A stretch of DNA of 18,964 nt from DATCLA01 sp036564195 (GCA_036564195.1 DATCLA010000309.1:1-18964), one strand, 5' to 3'. Numbered from the stretch's first letter, positions 8,101 through 14,865 are shown. Notes: generated by a model from the sequence alone, not told the origin. Numbers and translations: made by a program.

Positions 8101-9227
8101 AGGAAGCCGGTTTGGAAGTTATTACTGTCAAAAAGATTCATGAAGCAGATGCTGATAATATCCAAACCCTCCTGGAAAGTGGCAAAGTTAATTATATCAT
8201 CTCCACCTCTTCCAAAGGCAGGCTGCCCAGCCGGGACAGTGTTAAAATCCGCCGGAAGGCGGTGGAGTTGGCCATTCCCTGCCTGACCTCAGTGGATACT
8301 GCCAATGCCCTAGCCGACAGTTTGAAAAGCCGTTATTCCCAAAGCAATACCGAACTGGTGGATATTAACGATCTCCGTAGCGAACGGCTTAAGCTTAACT
8401 TTACCAAACTGCAGTCCTGTGGGAACGATTATCTCTATTTCAACTGCTTCGGGCAGAAAGTGATCAGTCCCGAATCCCTAAGCGTAGTTTTATCCGACCG
8501 GCATTACGGTATCGGCGGCGACGGGATTGTCCTGATTTATCCCTCGGATCAAGCCGACGTTAAAATGCGTATGTTTAATGTGGACGGCAGTGAAGGCAAG
8601 ATGAGCGGCAATGCCCTTACTTGTATCGGGAAATACCTCTATGACAACAAACTGATCGATCAGGACCGGATTACCGTGGAAACTCAAAGCGGCGTTAAAA
8701 AGCTCGAACTTTATCTGCAAAACGGAAAGGTGGATTCGGTCCGGGTGGATATGGGACCGGCGGAACTGCGGCCGGATCTGATTCCGGTAAAATTGCCGGG
8801 AAGCGCGATTGTGAATTATCCGGTGACACTTGGCGGCCGGGATTACCGGATTACCTGCCTGTCCATGGGGAATCCCCATTGTGTAATCTTTGAAAAGAAC
8901 CTGGAAACCGTGGCCATGGATTTGGTAGGTCCGGCTTTCGAGTACTCGCCGTTATTTCCGGAACGGGTGAATGTGGAGTTCGTAACGGTTATTGATCAGA
9001 ATACAATCAAAATGCGGGTTTGGGAACGGGGCAACGGCGAGACCCTGGCGGCCGGGACCAGCGCCTGCGCAGCCGCAGTAGCGGCGGTGCTGAACGGTTA
9101 TTGTAACAAGAATGAACCGATCACGGTCAAACTCAAAGGCGGCAACTTGGTGGTGAAATATACGGATGAAACCGTCTTGATGACCGGAAAGCCGGAAGAG
9201 GTCTTTACAGGGGTGGTGAGGGTCTAA
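5184..9227 (+). CDS. carB: Carbamoyl-phosphate synthase large subunit fused to a DapF-like epimerase domain lacking catalytic cysteines
   Basis: One uninterrupted 1347-codon frame. Residues 1-1064 are a complete CarB: the N-terminal carboxyphosphate half (VLVIGSGPIVIGQAAEFDY, RPAFTLGGAGGG, VIEVNPRVSRSS), an oligomerisation region, the carbamoyl-phosphate half (VFGSGPIRIGQGIEFDY, RPSYVLGGQNM, VIEVNPRSSRT) and an MGS-like allosteric domain from about 931. Most CarB proteins end near the VDINDL seen at 1059-1064. Here four residues (RSER) lead directly into 279 residues of a full-length diaminopimelate epimerase fold: CGNDY, GIGGDG, FNVDGSE, SMGNPH, ERVNVEF, WERGNGETLAAGTSAC. The two DapF catalytic cysteines are replaced: Ser1141 (MSGNA for the usual MCGNG/A) and Ala1290 (LAAGTS for LACGTG). 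Start: ATG with AAGGAGA 7 bases upstream. CarB activity looks intact; epimerase activity is doubtful, so the domain may be a ligand sensor or a changed enzyme. Confidence 0.93.
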   Translation: MPLNRELKKVLVIGSGPIVIGQAAEFDYAGTQACRALKEEGLEVVLVNSNPATIMTDKAMADHIYIEPLTLETIRRIIIKEEPDSILSTLGGQTGLNLAMQLAEAGFLDKTGVRLLGANPETIAKAEDRQKFKDTMQSIGEPVIPSLVVTDLPAALAFAAAIGYPVIVRPAFTLGGAGGGIAANPKELREIAAGGLRLSPIGQVLIEKCIAGWKEIEFEVLRDQAGNVITVCSMENFDPVGVHTGDSIVIAPAVTLSDKEYQMLRSAALNIITALGVAGGCNCQFALNPDSFEYAVIEVNPRVSRSSALASKATGYPIAKVATKIAIGYRLDEIKNAVTGKTYACFEPALDYVVIKLPKWPFDKLVYAKRTLGTQMKATGEVMAIGTSFEQAIMKAVRGAEIGLDSLNLPKLKKLSDAQLEKLLHVCDDERLFVIFEALKRGISCRQVHEATRIDLWFLNKLAHLAVLEKELAAGPLTFELYQTAKVLGYPDKVIARLSGGKIEQPLRASYKMVDTCAAEFQAETPYFYSTYDQVNEAEAFIKARNDGKKTIIVFGSGPIRIGQGIEFDYASVHCVWALKKAGYQVVIVNNNPETVSTDFDTADRLYFEPLTAEDVLNVIHTEQPYGVVVAFGGQTAIKLTKFLEAQGVRILGTPADSIDAAENRERFDALLERLAIKRPQGHTVFTKEAALQAANKLGYPVLIRPSYVLGGQNMIIAFNDDDIREYLDIILAHNIENPVLIDKYLMGVEIEVDAICDGADILIPGIMEHIERAGIHSGDSIAVYPARNLTGELTEKVIAYSKQLALALNTRGLINIQYVIHAGEIYVIEVNPRSSRTIPYISKITGVPMVDLATRAMLGEKLKAMGYGTGLYRRPPYFGVKVPVFSFEKLIDVDVQLGPEMKSTGEVLGIGKSFAEALYKGLVAAGYKMVKQGGLLVTVRDADKAEIVDVVRKFAELGFMLYATGGTAQVLKEAGLEVITVKKIHEADADNIQTLLESGKVNYIISTSSKGRLPSRDSVKIRRKAVELAIPCLTSVDTANALADSLKSRYSQSNTELVDINDLRSERLKLNFTKLQSCGNDYLYFNCFGQKVISPESLSVVLSDRHYGIGGDGIVLIYPSDQADVKMRMFNVDGSEGKMSGNALTCIGKYLYDNKLIDQDRITVETQSGVKKLELYLQNGKVDSVRVDMGPAELRPDLIPVKLPGSAIVNYPVTLGGRDYRITCLSMGNPHCVIFEKNLETVAMDLVGPAFEYSPLFPERVNVEFVTVIDQNTIKMRVWERGNGETLAAGTSACAAAVAAVLNGYCNKNEPITVKLKGGNLVVKYTDETVLMTGKPEEVFTGVVRV

Positions 9228-9251
9228 CTCCTGACCCCTGCTTCCGGTATG

Positions 9252-11099
9252 TTAAAAATTAATCCTAACCTGATATGCTCTTAACCAATAATCTATTTGA
9301 ATAAAATAAGCCAAGAGCTGCGGGGCATTCATCAGTTGTCCGAACCAGGGAAAGTCGCTGGCAGTGGTTACCGTGGCGGCGAAATTTCGGAGGGCTGGTT
9401 GGTTAATCAAAGGGAGTAAGGGAGAGCCTTTGTCATCCAGAATGCGGGAAATGCCGTTACGGACCGCTTCCAGGTAAGCGGGATGATGGGTTTTTGGATA
9501 GGGACTCTTTTTGCGCCGGAGGACGGCTTCGGGCAGCACCCCTTCCAAAGCTCGGCGAAAGAGGCCTTTCTCTCTGCTTTGGTAGTATTTATACTCCCAG
9601 GGGATATTCCAGAGATATTCAACCAAGCGATGGTCGGTAAAGGGAACCCGCAATTCCAAGCCGGCGGCCATGCTCATGCGGTCTTTCCGCTCTAAAAGCG
9701 TCGGCATCCAGCGGGTAAGGTTCAGATAGAACATCTCACGCATTTGGGCATCAACCGGAGTATCCCCGGCCAAGCGGGGAACTTCGGCTAAGGCTTCCCG
9801 GAAACGTTCCCTCAGATATTCCCGGGGGCGAATCATAGCCAACAATTCGGGAGAATAAAGCCGGAAACGTTCCGCAGTCCCGCGCATCCACGGAAAGGTC
9901 TCCAGCGTGGCGGATTGCCGCCGGTAAAACCAGGGATAGCCTCCAAACACTTCATCCGCGCCTTCTCCGGACAAAGCAACCGTCACCTGTTTTTTTATTG
10001 CCCGGCTGAAAAGATATAAGGAGGAATCGACATCGGTCATTCCCGGTAAATCCCGGCTTAAGACGGCGGGAAATAAGGCGGCGGCCAGTGGCGGGATATC
10101 GATGCAATACGAATAATGTTGGGTCTGAAAGGCGGCGGAGACGATTTCTACCCAAGGGGCGTCGGGATCCGGTTGGAATTCATTGACTTGAAAATATCTT
10201 TCATTGTCGACATAATCTATTGAAAAAGTTCTTAAGGGCGCTCTTTTTTCCTTTTGATAATGATCCGCAGCTATGGCTGTAATGGCGCTGGAGTCCAATC
10301 CGCCCGATAACAGAACACCGAGCGGGACATCGGAGACCAGTTGACGGGTGACGGCATCCAGTACTAAGTCGCGGACCGTGGCTACAGTCGCCGCGAAAGA
10401 CTCCCGATGTTCCCTGCTTACCAAAGACCAATATTGCTTAATCCGGACCCCGTTGCGGTCAACCACCATGCAATACCCGGGCTTTAACTCCGAAATCCCG
10501 GAAAAAACCCCATGACCGGGAGTACGGGCGGGACCCATGACGAAAATCTCCGCCAGCCCCTCCCGGTTGACGGTTGGTGAAACCAAGGAATGAGCGAGCA
10601 GGGCCTTGATCTCTGAGGCAAAGAGGAAAGAAGCTCCCGGTTGACTATAGAATAGCGGTTTGACACCGATCCGATCCCGGGCCAAAAATAATTCTTCTCC
10701 TGTCTCGTCCCAGACGGCAAAGGCAAAAATGCCGTTGAACTTTTGGAGACAACTTTCACCCCATTCGAGATAAGCCTGGAGCAATACTTCCGTATCGGAC
10801 CACCCTTCAAAGGTATGGCCACAAGCGACTAACTCTTGCCGGATATCTTCAGTATTATATAATTCTCCGTTATAGACCAGGGCATAAGTGCGGTTCCTCT
10901 TTTGGCGCACCATCGGTTGCCGCCCGCCTTGGGGATCCACCACCATCAGCCGGCGATGGCCGAGGACGGCATGTTCGGAAAACCAGTATCCTTCCGCATC
11001 CGGACCCCGGGGGGCCAGCCGCTCGGTCATCGCCTTGATAACCTCCCGTTCCTGAGTAAGGTCGCGCGCAAAATCAATCCAGCCGGCAATGCCACACAT
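9252..11099 (-). CDS. asnB: Asparagine synthetase (glutamine-hydrolysing), AsnO-like
   Basis: Converts aspartate, glutamine and ATP to asparagine in the cytoplasm. The 615-residue length is close to that of B. subtilis AsnO (YisO), the sporulation-linked paralogue. The N-terminal class II amidotransferase domain starts MCGIAGW, so Cys2 becomes the N-terminal nucleophile after Met removal; this fixes the start at the ATG at 11099 rather than the in-frame TTG just before it. GGAGGT lies 8 bases upstream. Other marks are RGPDAEGYW (31-39), RRLMVVDPQGGRQPM, YNGELYN, the ATP-pyrophosphatase loop SGGLDSS at 265-271 and LSGEGADEVFGGYPW. The gene is convergent with carB-dapF, with only 24 bases between stops and no clear T-run terminator there. 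Its leader keeps only the last part of a probable T-box (separate entry). Confidence 0.95.
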   Translation of the reverse strand: MCGIAGWIDFARDLTQEREVIKAMTERLAPRGPDAEGYWFSEHAVLGHRRLMVVDPQGGRQPMVRQKRNRTYALVYNGELYNTEDIRQELVACGHTFEGWSDTEVLLQAYLEWGESCLQKFNGIFAFAVWDETGEELFLARDRIGVKPLFYSQPGASFLFASEIKALLAHSLVSPTVNREGLAEIFVMGPARTPGHGVFSGISELKPGYCMVVDRNGVRIKQYWSLVSREHRESFAATVATVRDLVLDAVTRQLVSDVPLGVLLSGGLDSSAITAIAADHYQKEKRAPLRTFSIDYVDNERYFQVNEFQPDPDAPWVEIVSAAFQTQHYSYCIDIPPLAAALFPAVLSRDLPGMTDVDSSLYLFSRAIKKQVTVALSGEGADEVFGGYPWFYRRQSATLETFPWMRGTAERFRLYSPELLAMIRPREYLRERFREALAEVPRLAGDTPVDAQMREMFYLNLTRWMPTLLERKDRMSMAAGLELRVPFTDHRLVEYLWNIPWEYKYYQSREKGLFRRALEGVLPEAVLRRKKSPYPKTHHPAYLEAVRNGISRILDDKGSPLLPLINQPALRNFAATVTTASDFPWFGQLMNAPQLLAYFIQIDYWLRAYQVRINF

Positions 11100-11123
11100 C
11101 AATTTCTACCTCCACTTCCAAAT

Positions 11124-11193
11124 CAAAAGACGTCCCGGAGCTTCAGCGGCTATTAATAATAGCTGCTTGACCCTTTGGGACGCCTTTGTCCGC
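11124..11193 (-). promoter_or_regulatory. Remnant of a T-box riboswitch: antiterminator 3' edge and terminator hairpin of asnB
   Basis: Read on the minus strand, the asnB leader runs GCGGACAAAGG then CGTCCC (11182-11177), an internal hairpin of about 10 bp (GCAGCTATTATTAATAGCCGC), GGGACG (11136-11131) and a T-rich tail TCTTTTGATTT. A GCGG that ends a T-box core (AGGGTGGNACCGCGG) followed by a CGTCCC/GGGACG terminator is the usual end of T-box leaders in Firmicutes. The expected GGTGGNACC and all of stem I with its specifier loop are absent upstream; at 11194 the sequence changes to AT-rich foreign DNA. Amino-acid responsive control of asnB is therefore probably lost. Assignment rests on motif memory and layout, without covariance scoring. 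Confidence 0.6.
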
Positions 11194-11328
11194 AGATTTG
11201 TCGTTAAGTTATTCTATGCGGATCTAAAGGAAAATGAGACTGGGGATGGTTTTGATTGGGCTGATAAATTTGGTAACAGATTATATGGTAAAACAAAAAC
11301 AGGGTATTTGGAAGATATTAACGAATAG
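11194..11328 (+). pseudogene. AT-rich C-terminal gene fragment of unknown family
   Basis: An open frame ends at a TAG at 11328 and contains a protein-like stretch (VKLFYADLKENETGDGFDWADKFG... to YLEDINE). It has no start codon or ribosome binding site of its own: the frame runs backwards into the asnB leader on the other strand. The change from GC-rich leader to AT-rich coding-like sequence falls at about 11194. I read it as the C-terminal remnant of a gene truncated at the junction that also cut the asnB T-box. I do not recognise the family; the acidic, aromatic-rich character is all that can be said. Confidence 0.35.
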
Positions 11329-11373
11329 TTAATCAAATAGCTCGATAAAGGTGTTAGATTCAGCCATCCTTGG

Positions 11374-11427
11374 GTGCGCCCCGAAACACGCAAGAATGTC
11401 AGCCGGTGAAAGTCCGGTTCAATCTGG
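11374..11427 (+). mobile_element. Probable 5' end of a group II intron (remnant)
   Basis: The segment begins with GTGCG, the conserved 5' terminus of bacterial group II introns, followed by CCCCGAAACACGCAAG and the short CCGG-TGAAAGT-CCGG stem-loop with the gtGAAAGTCc motif common near the start of these introns. No reverse transcriptase ORF follows; after about 55 bases the sequence passes into the ribosome binding site and start of the DUF2262 gene. A group II intron 3' end occurs 4 kb away at 15528-15598. No structure prediction was run, so this is tentative. Confidence 0.4.
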
Positions 11428-11436
11428 AGAGATTAA

Positions 11437-12247
11437 ATGAGAAAATTGATTGAAAAAATTAAATTCAGAAACAGATTTTCAGCAGAGGTTCTGGAAATTG
11501 CAGCTGTTACAGGAGCATCAGAAGTTGGTGCAGGAAAAGCAGGTAAAGACAGAATGTGGACTGCCTCAATTAAATTGATTGCCTGGAGAACTTGGAAAAG
11601 AATGAACCTGCTATCAAAGAAGAAGTACGACTAGAGTGGCTGGTTACTGATGAAGAATTGAAAAATCAAAAAACATATTAGCAAAAAATGCAATTGTAAA
11701 ATTATTAGTACGTAGAGCGGAAAAATCGATGATGCTTGTAAAAGTTTTAGATACCGCATTTAGGGATGATGAGTTAGAAAAAATTTTACAGGATGCAATG
11801 CAACCGGTTTTCTATAACGATGCAAAACTGGGTGACTTTGAACTCGATAAGGCAGTGAAAGTTTTCCAAAAGAGGATTTCTTGGGCAGGAGAAGCGGGTA
11901 TTTTGTATTTTGATTGGAATGAAGACAAGGTTATTATGGAGCAAGCATTGGAAACCGCATATGCACTATTTAATGATCAATTTGAATGGAACAAGAAAAT
12001 CCGCTCCTACGCTTCTGAAGAATTAGTAGCGTTAGCAAATGATTGGCTCCAGGATAATGAGGAAGCAGAGCTGGATGAGATAACTAAAGAAATGTTCATT
12101 AATTTTATGAAGTTAGATAGCATATTTGTTTATCCAAAAGGAGATTTTGAAATATTCTTTTTTGACGGCGATATGTTCTGGGGACATTCCATTACTGTAA
12201 GCGGAAATATAAATGGGAATTTCACTTCTGCAAATATTGCCGGGTAA
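11437..12247 (+). pseudogene. DUF2262-family protein, disrupted by two single-base losses
   Basis: Three consecutive reading frames give one continuous protein. Frame A (from the ATG at 11437, GGAGAG 5 to 6 bases upstream) gives residues through GAGKAGKDRMW and IKLIAW. Frame B gives NLEKNEPAIKEEVRLEWLV and TDEELKNQ. Frame C, running to the TAA at 12247, gives ILAKNAIVKLLVRRAEKS, VLDTAFRDDELEKIL, then EWNKKIRSYASEELVALAND and FWGHSITVSGNINGNFTSA. Adding one A near 11590 and one A in the A-run at about 11668-11673 joins all three into about 270 residues. The C-terminal part matches my memory of the DUF2262 family, which has no known function. Both lesions are in A-runs, so they could be sequencing errors or recent inactivation. 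Frame C alone (172 residues from 11729) could be annotated as a separate gene. The base composition is visibly more AT-rich than asnB or glnA. Confidence 0.65.
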
Positions 12248-12500
12248 ACATTGTAGGTCTCATCATCCAGTACCGCCCCCAGTTCAGTCAGCCACTCCGG
12301 CCGGCAACGGTTAGGATTGGGGATTTTCAAAGTAAGCATCGAGGGCCTGACGGTAGTTCCGGGTTACCACAGCAACATAGTAAACGGATTTCATCCGCCC
12401 CTTAACTTTTAGACTGGTAATCCCTGTGCGCAGAACTTCCGGCAAATATTCAATCATCCACAGGTCTAACTCTCCCTCCATCAAAGAAAAAGCAAAGGAG
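12242..12500 (-). pseudogene. Fragment of a U32-family peptidase (YrrO/TrhP-like), frameshifted
   Basis: On the minus strand the frame reads LMEGELDLWMIEYLPEV, then LRTGITSLKVKGRMKSVYYV and YRQALDAYFENPQS before a stop. This matches the conserved mid-region of U32 peptidases/tRNA hydroxylation proteins, where 'IEYLPEL..AGI.SLKIEGRMKS.YYVA' is typical. After the stop at about 12314 a neighbouring frame continues as NRCRPEWLTELGAVLDDETYNVYP, the expected next segment (PEWLEEL), so a single inserted base explains the break. Only about 85 codons of a normally 400-residue or longer protein remain, with no Cys cluster and no start. The fragment abuts the DUF2262 stop on one side and the DinB ribosome binding site on the other. 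Confidence 0.7.
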
Positions 12501-12511
12501 TTTAGAAGAAC

Positions 12512-13000
12512 ATGAATGAGTTTAATAAGAACAATCAAGAGCTCTTAAGTTTAATTGATAAATGGGAACCAAAACTTATGGCTCTTTCTGAGGAATTAGT
12601 AACATACAGACTAAATAACGATAGATGGACAATTAAGGAAACTGTTGGACATATGGTTGACTCGGCTTCTAATAATATCCATCGCATAATTCATCTCCAA
12701 TATCAACCTAATCCTTTGATTTATCCGGATTACGCAAATCTCGGCAATAATGATAAATGGGTTGCCATTCAAAATTATCAAACTGAAAAATGGAATGACT
12801 TAGTTCAATTGTGGAAATATTTAAATCTGCATATTATTCATGTGATTAATAATGTTAATAGAGATAAATTAGATTATGAATGGATTAATGCTCTTAACCA
12901 ACGTGTGTCGTTAAAAGAGATGATTATTGACTATTTACGACATTTTAAATTACATCTTAGTGAGATTGAAGAGTTAATAAACCTACAATCAAAGCCTTAA
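12512..13000 (+). CDS. DinB-family (YfiT-like) four-helix-bundle protein
   Basis: A 162-residue protein with the layout of the DinB superfamily: a four-helix bundle with three metal-binding histidines, seen here as His47 (IKETVGHMVDSA), His144 and His148 (YLRHFKLHLSEI). The N-terminal LSEELVTYRLNNDRWTIKE region is the usual LP..W...E(I/V) entry to that motif. Members include bacillithiol transferases and putative metal-dependent hydrolases; many have no known substrate, and I cannot assign one. AAAGGAG lies 11 bases before the ATG, slightly far but usable, and sits inside the U32 fragment edge. The gene is strongly AT-rich with A/T-ending codons, unlike glnA or carB, which suggests horizontal acquisition together with the surrounding debris. 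It appears intact. Confidence 0.8.
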   Translation: MNEFNKNNQELLSLIDKWEPKLMALSEELVTYRLNNDRWTIKETVGHMVDSASNNIHRIIHLQYQPNPLIYPDYANLGNNDKWVAIQNYQTEKWNDLVQLWKYLNLHIIHVINNVNRDKLDYEWINALNQRVSLKEMIIDYLRHFKLHLSEIEELINLQSKP

Positions 13001-13002
13001 AA

Positions 13003-13146
13003 AATAGCATCGAAAAAGACACCGGGATGGGAACTTATTGCGGATTGGCTCTATTGGCGCGCTCGGACCAGGGAGGGGAGTTTATCCCTCAATCCGAGCA
13101 TCCTATCGCCATTACCGAAAACGGTCCAATAATCTTAACCGAGTAG
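13003..13146 (+). pseudogene. Orphan C-terminal gene fragment, host-like composition
   Basis: After the DinB stop the sequence becomes GC-richer and an open frame without start codon encodes KDTGMGTYCGLALLARS..., SEHPIAITENGPIILTE, ending with TAG at 13146. The regular codon pattern and the clean protein-like ending (ITENGPIILTE) suggest the last 45 or so residues of a once longer gene, cut at its 5' side by the same rearrangements. The ITENG ending is loosely like C-termini of M24 peptidases, but this is not enough for a family call. Confidence 0.35.
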
Positions 13147-13167
13147 GATTAATCCCAGTTATTCGCT

Positions 13168-14865
13168 TTAGTCGATTTTAAAGACTCCGACGGCTTGTTT
13201 GAGGCTACTGGCAATGTGCCTGAGGTTGTCGGCCAAAGCTTTCACTTGTTCTACCGCAGCGTTCTGTTCCTCGGAAACAGCAGAAACCTCCTGGGTGCTA
13301 GCCATGTTTTGCTCACTAATTGTTGCAATTGCGCTGACCGCTTCAGTTACCTTATCATTATTGGCAGCCATTTGCTTAGTGGATTTGACGATGGAGTTGA
13401 TCTGGTCAATGGTATTGGTTAAGGTTTGATTAATTTCTTGAAAGGTTACGGTGGCTTTTTCCGCCAAATTCTTACCTGCTTCCGCCCGGGAGATGCCTTG
13501 CTGCATCGCCTCAACCGCCTGATCGCTACGGATTTTCATTTGCGTAATTAATTCCGCGATCATCTGGGTTGATTGTTTTGATTGCTCGGCCAGTTTGGCG
13601 GTTTTTTTGGCGACTACGGCGAAACCTCTGCCGTACTCCCCGGCTCTGGCGGCCTCAATGGAAGCGTTTAAGGCCAATAAAGTTGTTTGTTCGGTAATGC
13701 CTTTGATGATCGCAGTTATACCACTGATCTCCTCTGAAGTGCTGCTTAAGGTATTAATAACTGCAGCCGCTTGCTTGATAGTCTCAAATAAGCTATTGAT
13801 CTCTGCTGCGACGTCGTGGGTTACTTTTTGCCCGAGTGCCGCTGATTGGGCGACTTGGCCGGAGGTAGCGCCGATTCTTTGCGACTCCTGGGTGACTTGA
13901 ATCACCATCTCCGAGAGTTTCCTGATACACTCCACTGCCTCCGAAACTTGTCTGGCCTGTTCCGCGGAGGAGGTGGCGAGTTCATCGGCGGATTTAGCCA
14001 CCTCCATAGCTGACTTGCCGGTATCGGCGGAGACTGCGCTCAGTTCGGAGCTGGCCCGATCTAAGGCGGTTGCCTTTTCAATAATATCAGTCACTAAATC
14101 GCGTAGCCCCGTAATGGCCTTATCGAGTCCTTTAACCGCTTGGGTAACTTCACGTGAACCAAAGGCGCCAGTGTTGTCACTGGTGCTGTCATTGGATAAG
14201 TTGCCGGTTTCCAAGGATTTTACCCGGTTAACCATTTTTCGTAAGGGCCGCGAGATTAAGCCAGCGATCAGCAGACCTAATAAGATTATGAGCACTGCGC
14301 CGCTGATCATGATGGTTAAATTGGTTTTAATCAGTTTGGTGGCTTGTTTATTACTGTCTAAAAATAAATTGTAATTATTACTATAGGCGGTAATACGTAG
14401 GAATTTGACGGTTTTATGTAATTCATCAACAGCTTGGTTGAGAGGTGCCAGATTGCTAGTCTGGGCTGGTGCAGCGGTGATCGCCCTGAGCTGGTTAAAA
14501 AGGCTGTCTAATTTTTGTTTTGTGGAATCGGTAATATTTCCGATAGTGATGATTTTGTTAAATAAGACATTCAGATTAACTTCTAACGCTGCGGCTACCG
14601 ATGATTCATTAGCCAGTTTGGCCAGATAACAACTGCGGATTTTCTCAAGATCGGTTTCAACATTGGAAGTATCTTCTTGGCCCATCGCAGAAGTGCTGGT
14701 ATAGATCTTTTCGGTATTTTGATGAATCGTAGTTAAGGCTTGATGGCCATTGAAACTTTGAATCACCATAACAGTGATCATTATAAGGATAATGGCTAAA
14801 ATCTGGTAAAACACACTAATTTTAGAGAGAATTATTTTCACTAATTGGAGTAACTTAGTAAACAT
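13168..14865 (-). CDS. Methyl-accepting chemotaxis protein
   Basis: A 565-residue membrane chemoreceptor. Transmembrane helix 1 is at about 20-38 (ILAIILIMITVMVIQSF). An extracellular four-helix-type sensor spans about 39-182, transmembrane helix 2 about 183-205 (TIMISGAVLIILLGLLIAG), HAMP about 206-260 (RPLRKMVNRVKSLETGNL), and the coiled-coil signalling domain runs to the C-terminus. The hairpin tip is ITEQTTLLALNASIEAARAGEYGRGFAVVA at about 390-419 (split by the GEYG turn). The next residues are unusual: KKTAKLAEQS where nearly all MCPs have (D/G)EVR(K/N)LAE. The ATG at 14865 is chosen because GGGAGG lies 8 bases upstream; an in-frame TTG just before is less suitable. The ligand is unknown. 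Its neighbours are debris and intron remnants, so it is probably a single-gene unit. Confidence 0.93.
   Translation of the reverse strand: MFTKLLQLVKIILSKISVFYQILAIILIMITVMVIQSFNGHQALTTIHQNTEKIYTSTSAMGQEDTSNVETDLEKIRSCYLAKLANESSVAAALEVNLNVLFNKIITIGNITDSTKQKLDSLFNQLRAITAAPAQTSNLAPLNQAVDELHKTVKFLRITAYSNNYNLFLDSNKQATKLIKTNLTIMISGAVLIILLGLLIAGLISRPLRKMVNRVKSLETGNLSNDSTSDNTGAFGSREVTQAVKGLDKAITGLRDLVTDIIEKATALDRASSELSAVSADTGKSAMEVAKSADELATSSAEQARQVSEAVECIRKLSEMVIQVTQESQRIGATSGQVAQSAALGQKVTHDVAAEINSLFETIKQAAAVINTLSSTSEEISGITAIIKGITEQTTLLALNASIEAARAGEYGRGFAVVAKKTAKLAEQSKQSTQMIAELITQMKIRSDQAVEAMQQGISRAEAGKNLAEKATVTFQEINQTLTNTIDQINSIVKSTKQMAANNDKVTEAVSAIATISEQNMASTQEVSAVSEEQNAAVEQVKALADNLRHIASSLKQAVGVFKID

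Noticed and set aside
9208..9240. CAGGGG...CCCCTG inverted repeat over the carB-dapF stop as a bidirectional terminator
   Set aside because: The loop is 21 bases and there is no T-run on either strand, so I do not call it.
13195..14629. Several open frames on the plus strand opposite the MCP gene
   Set aside because: They mirror the alanine/serine-rich MCP coding strand; they show no ribosome binding sites and no recognisable family.
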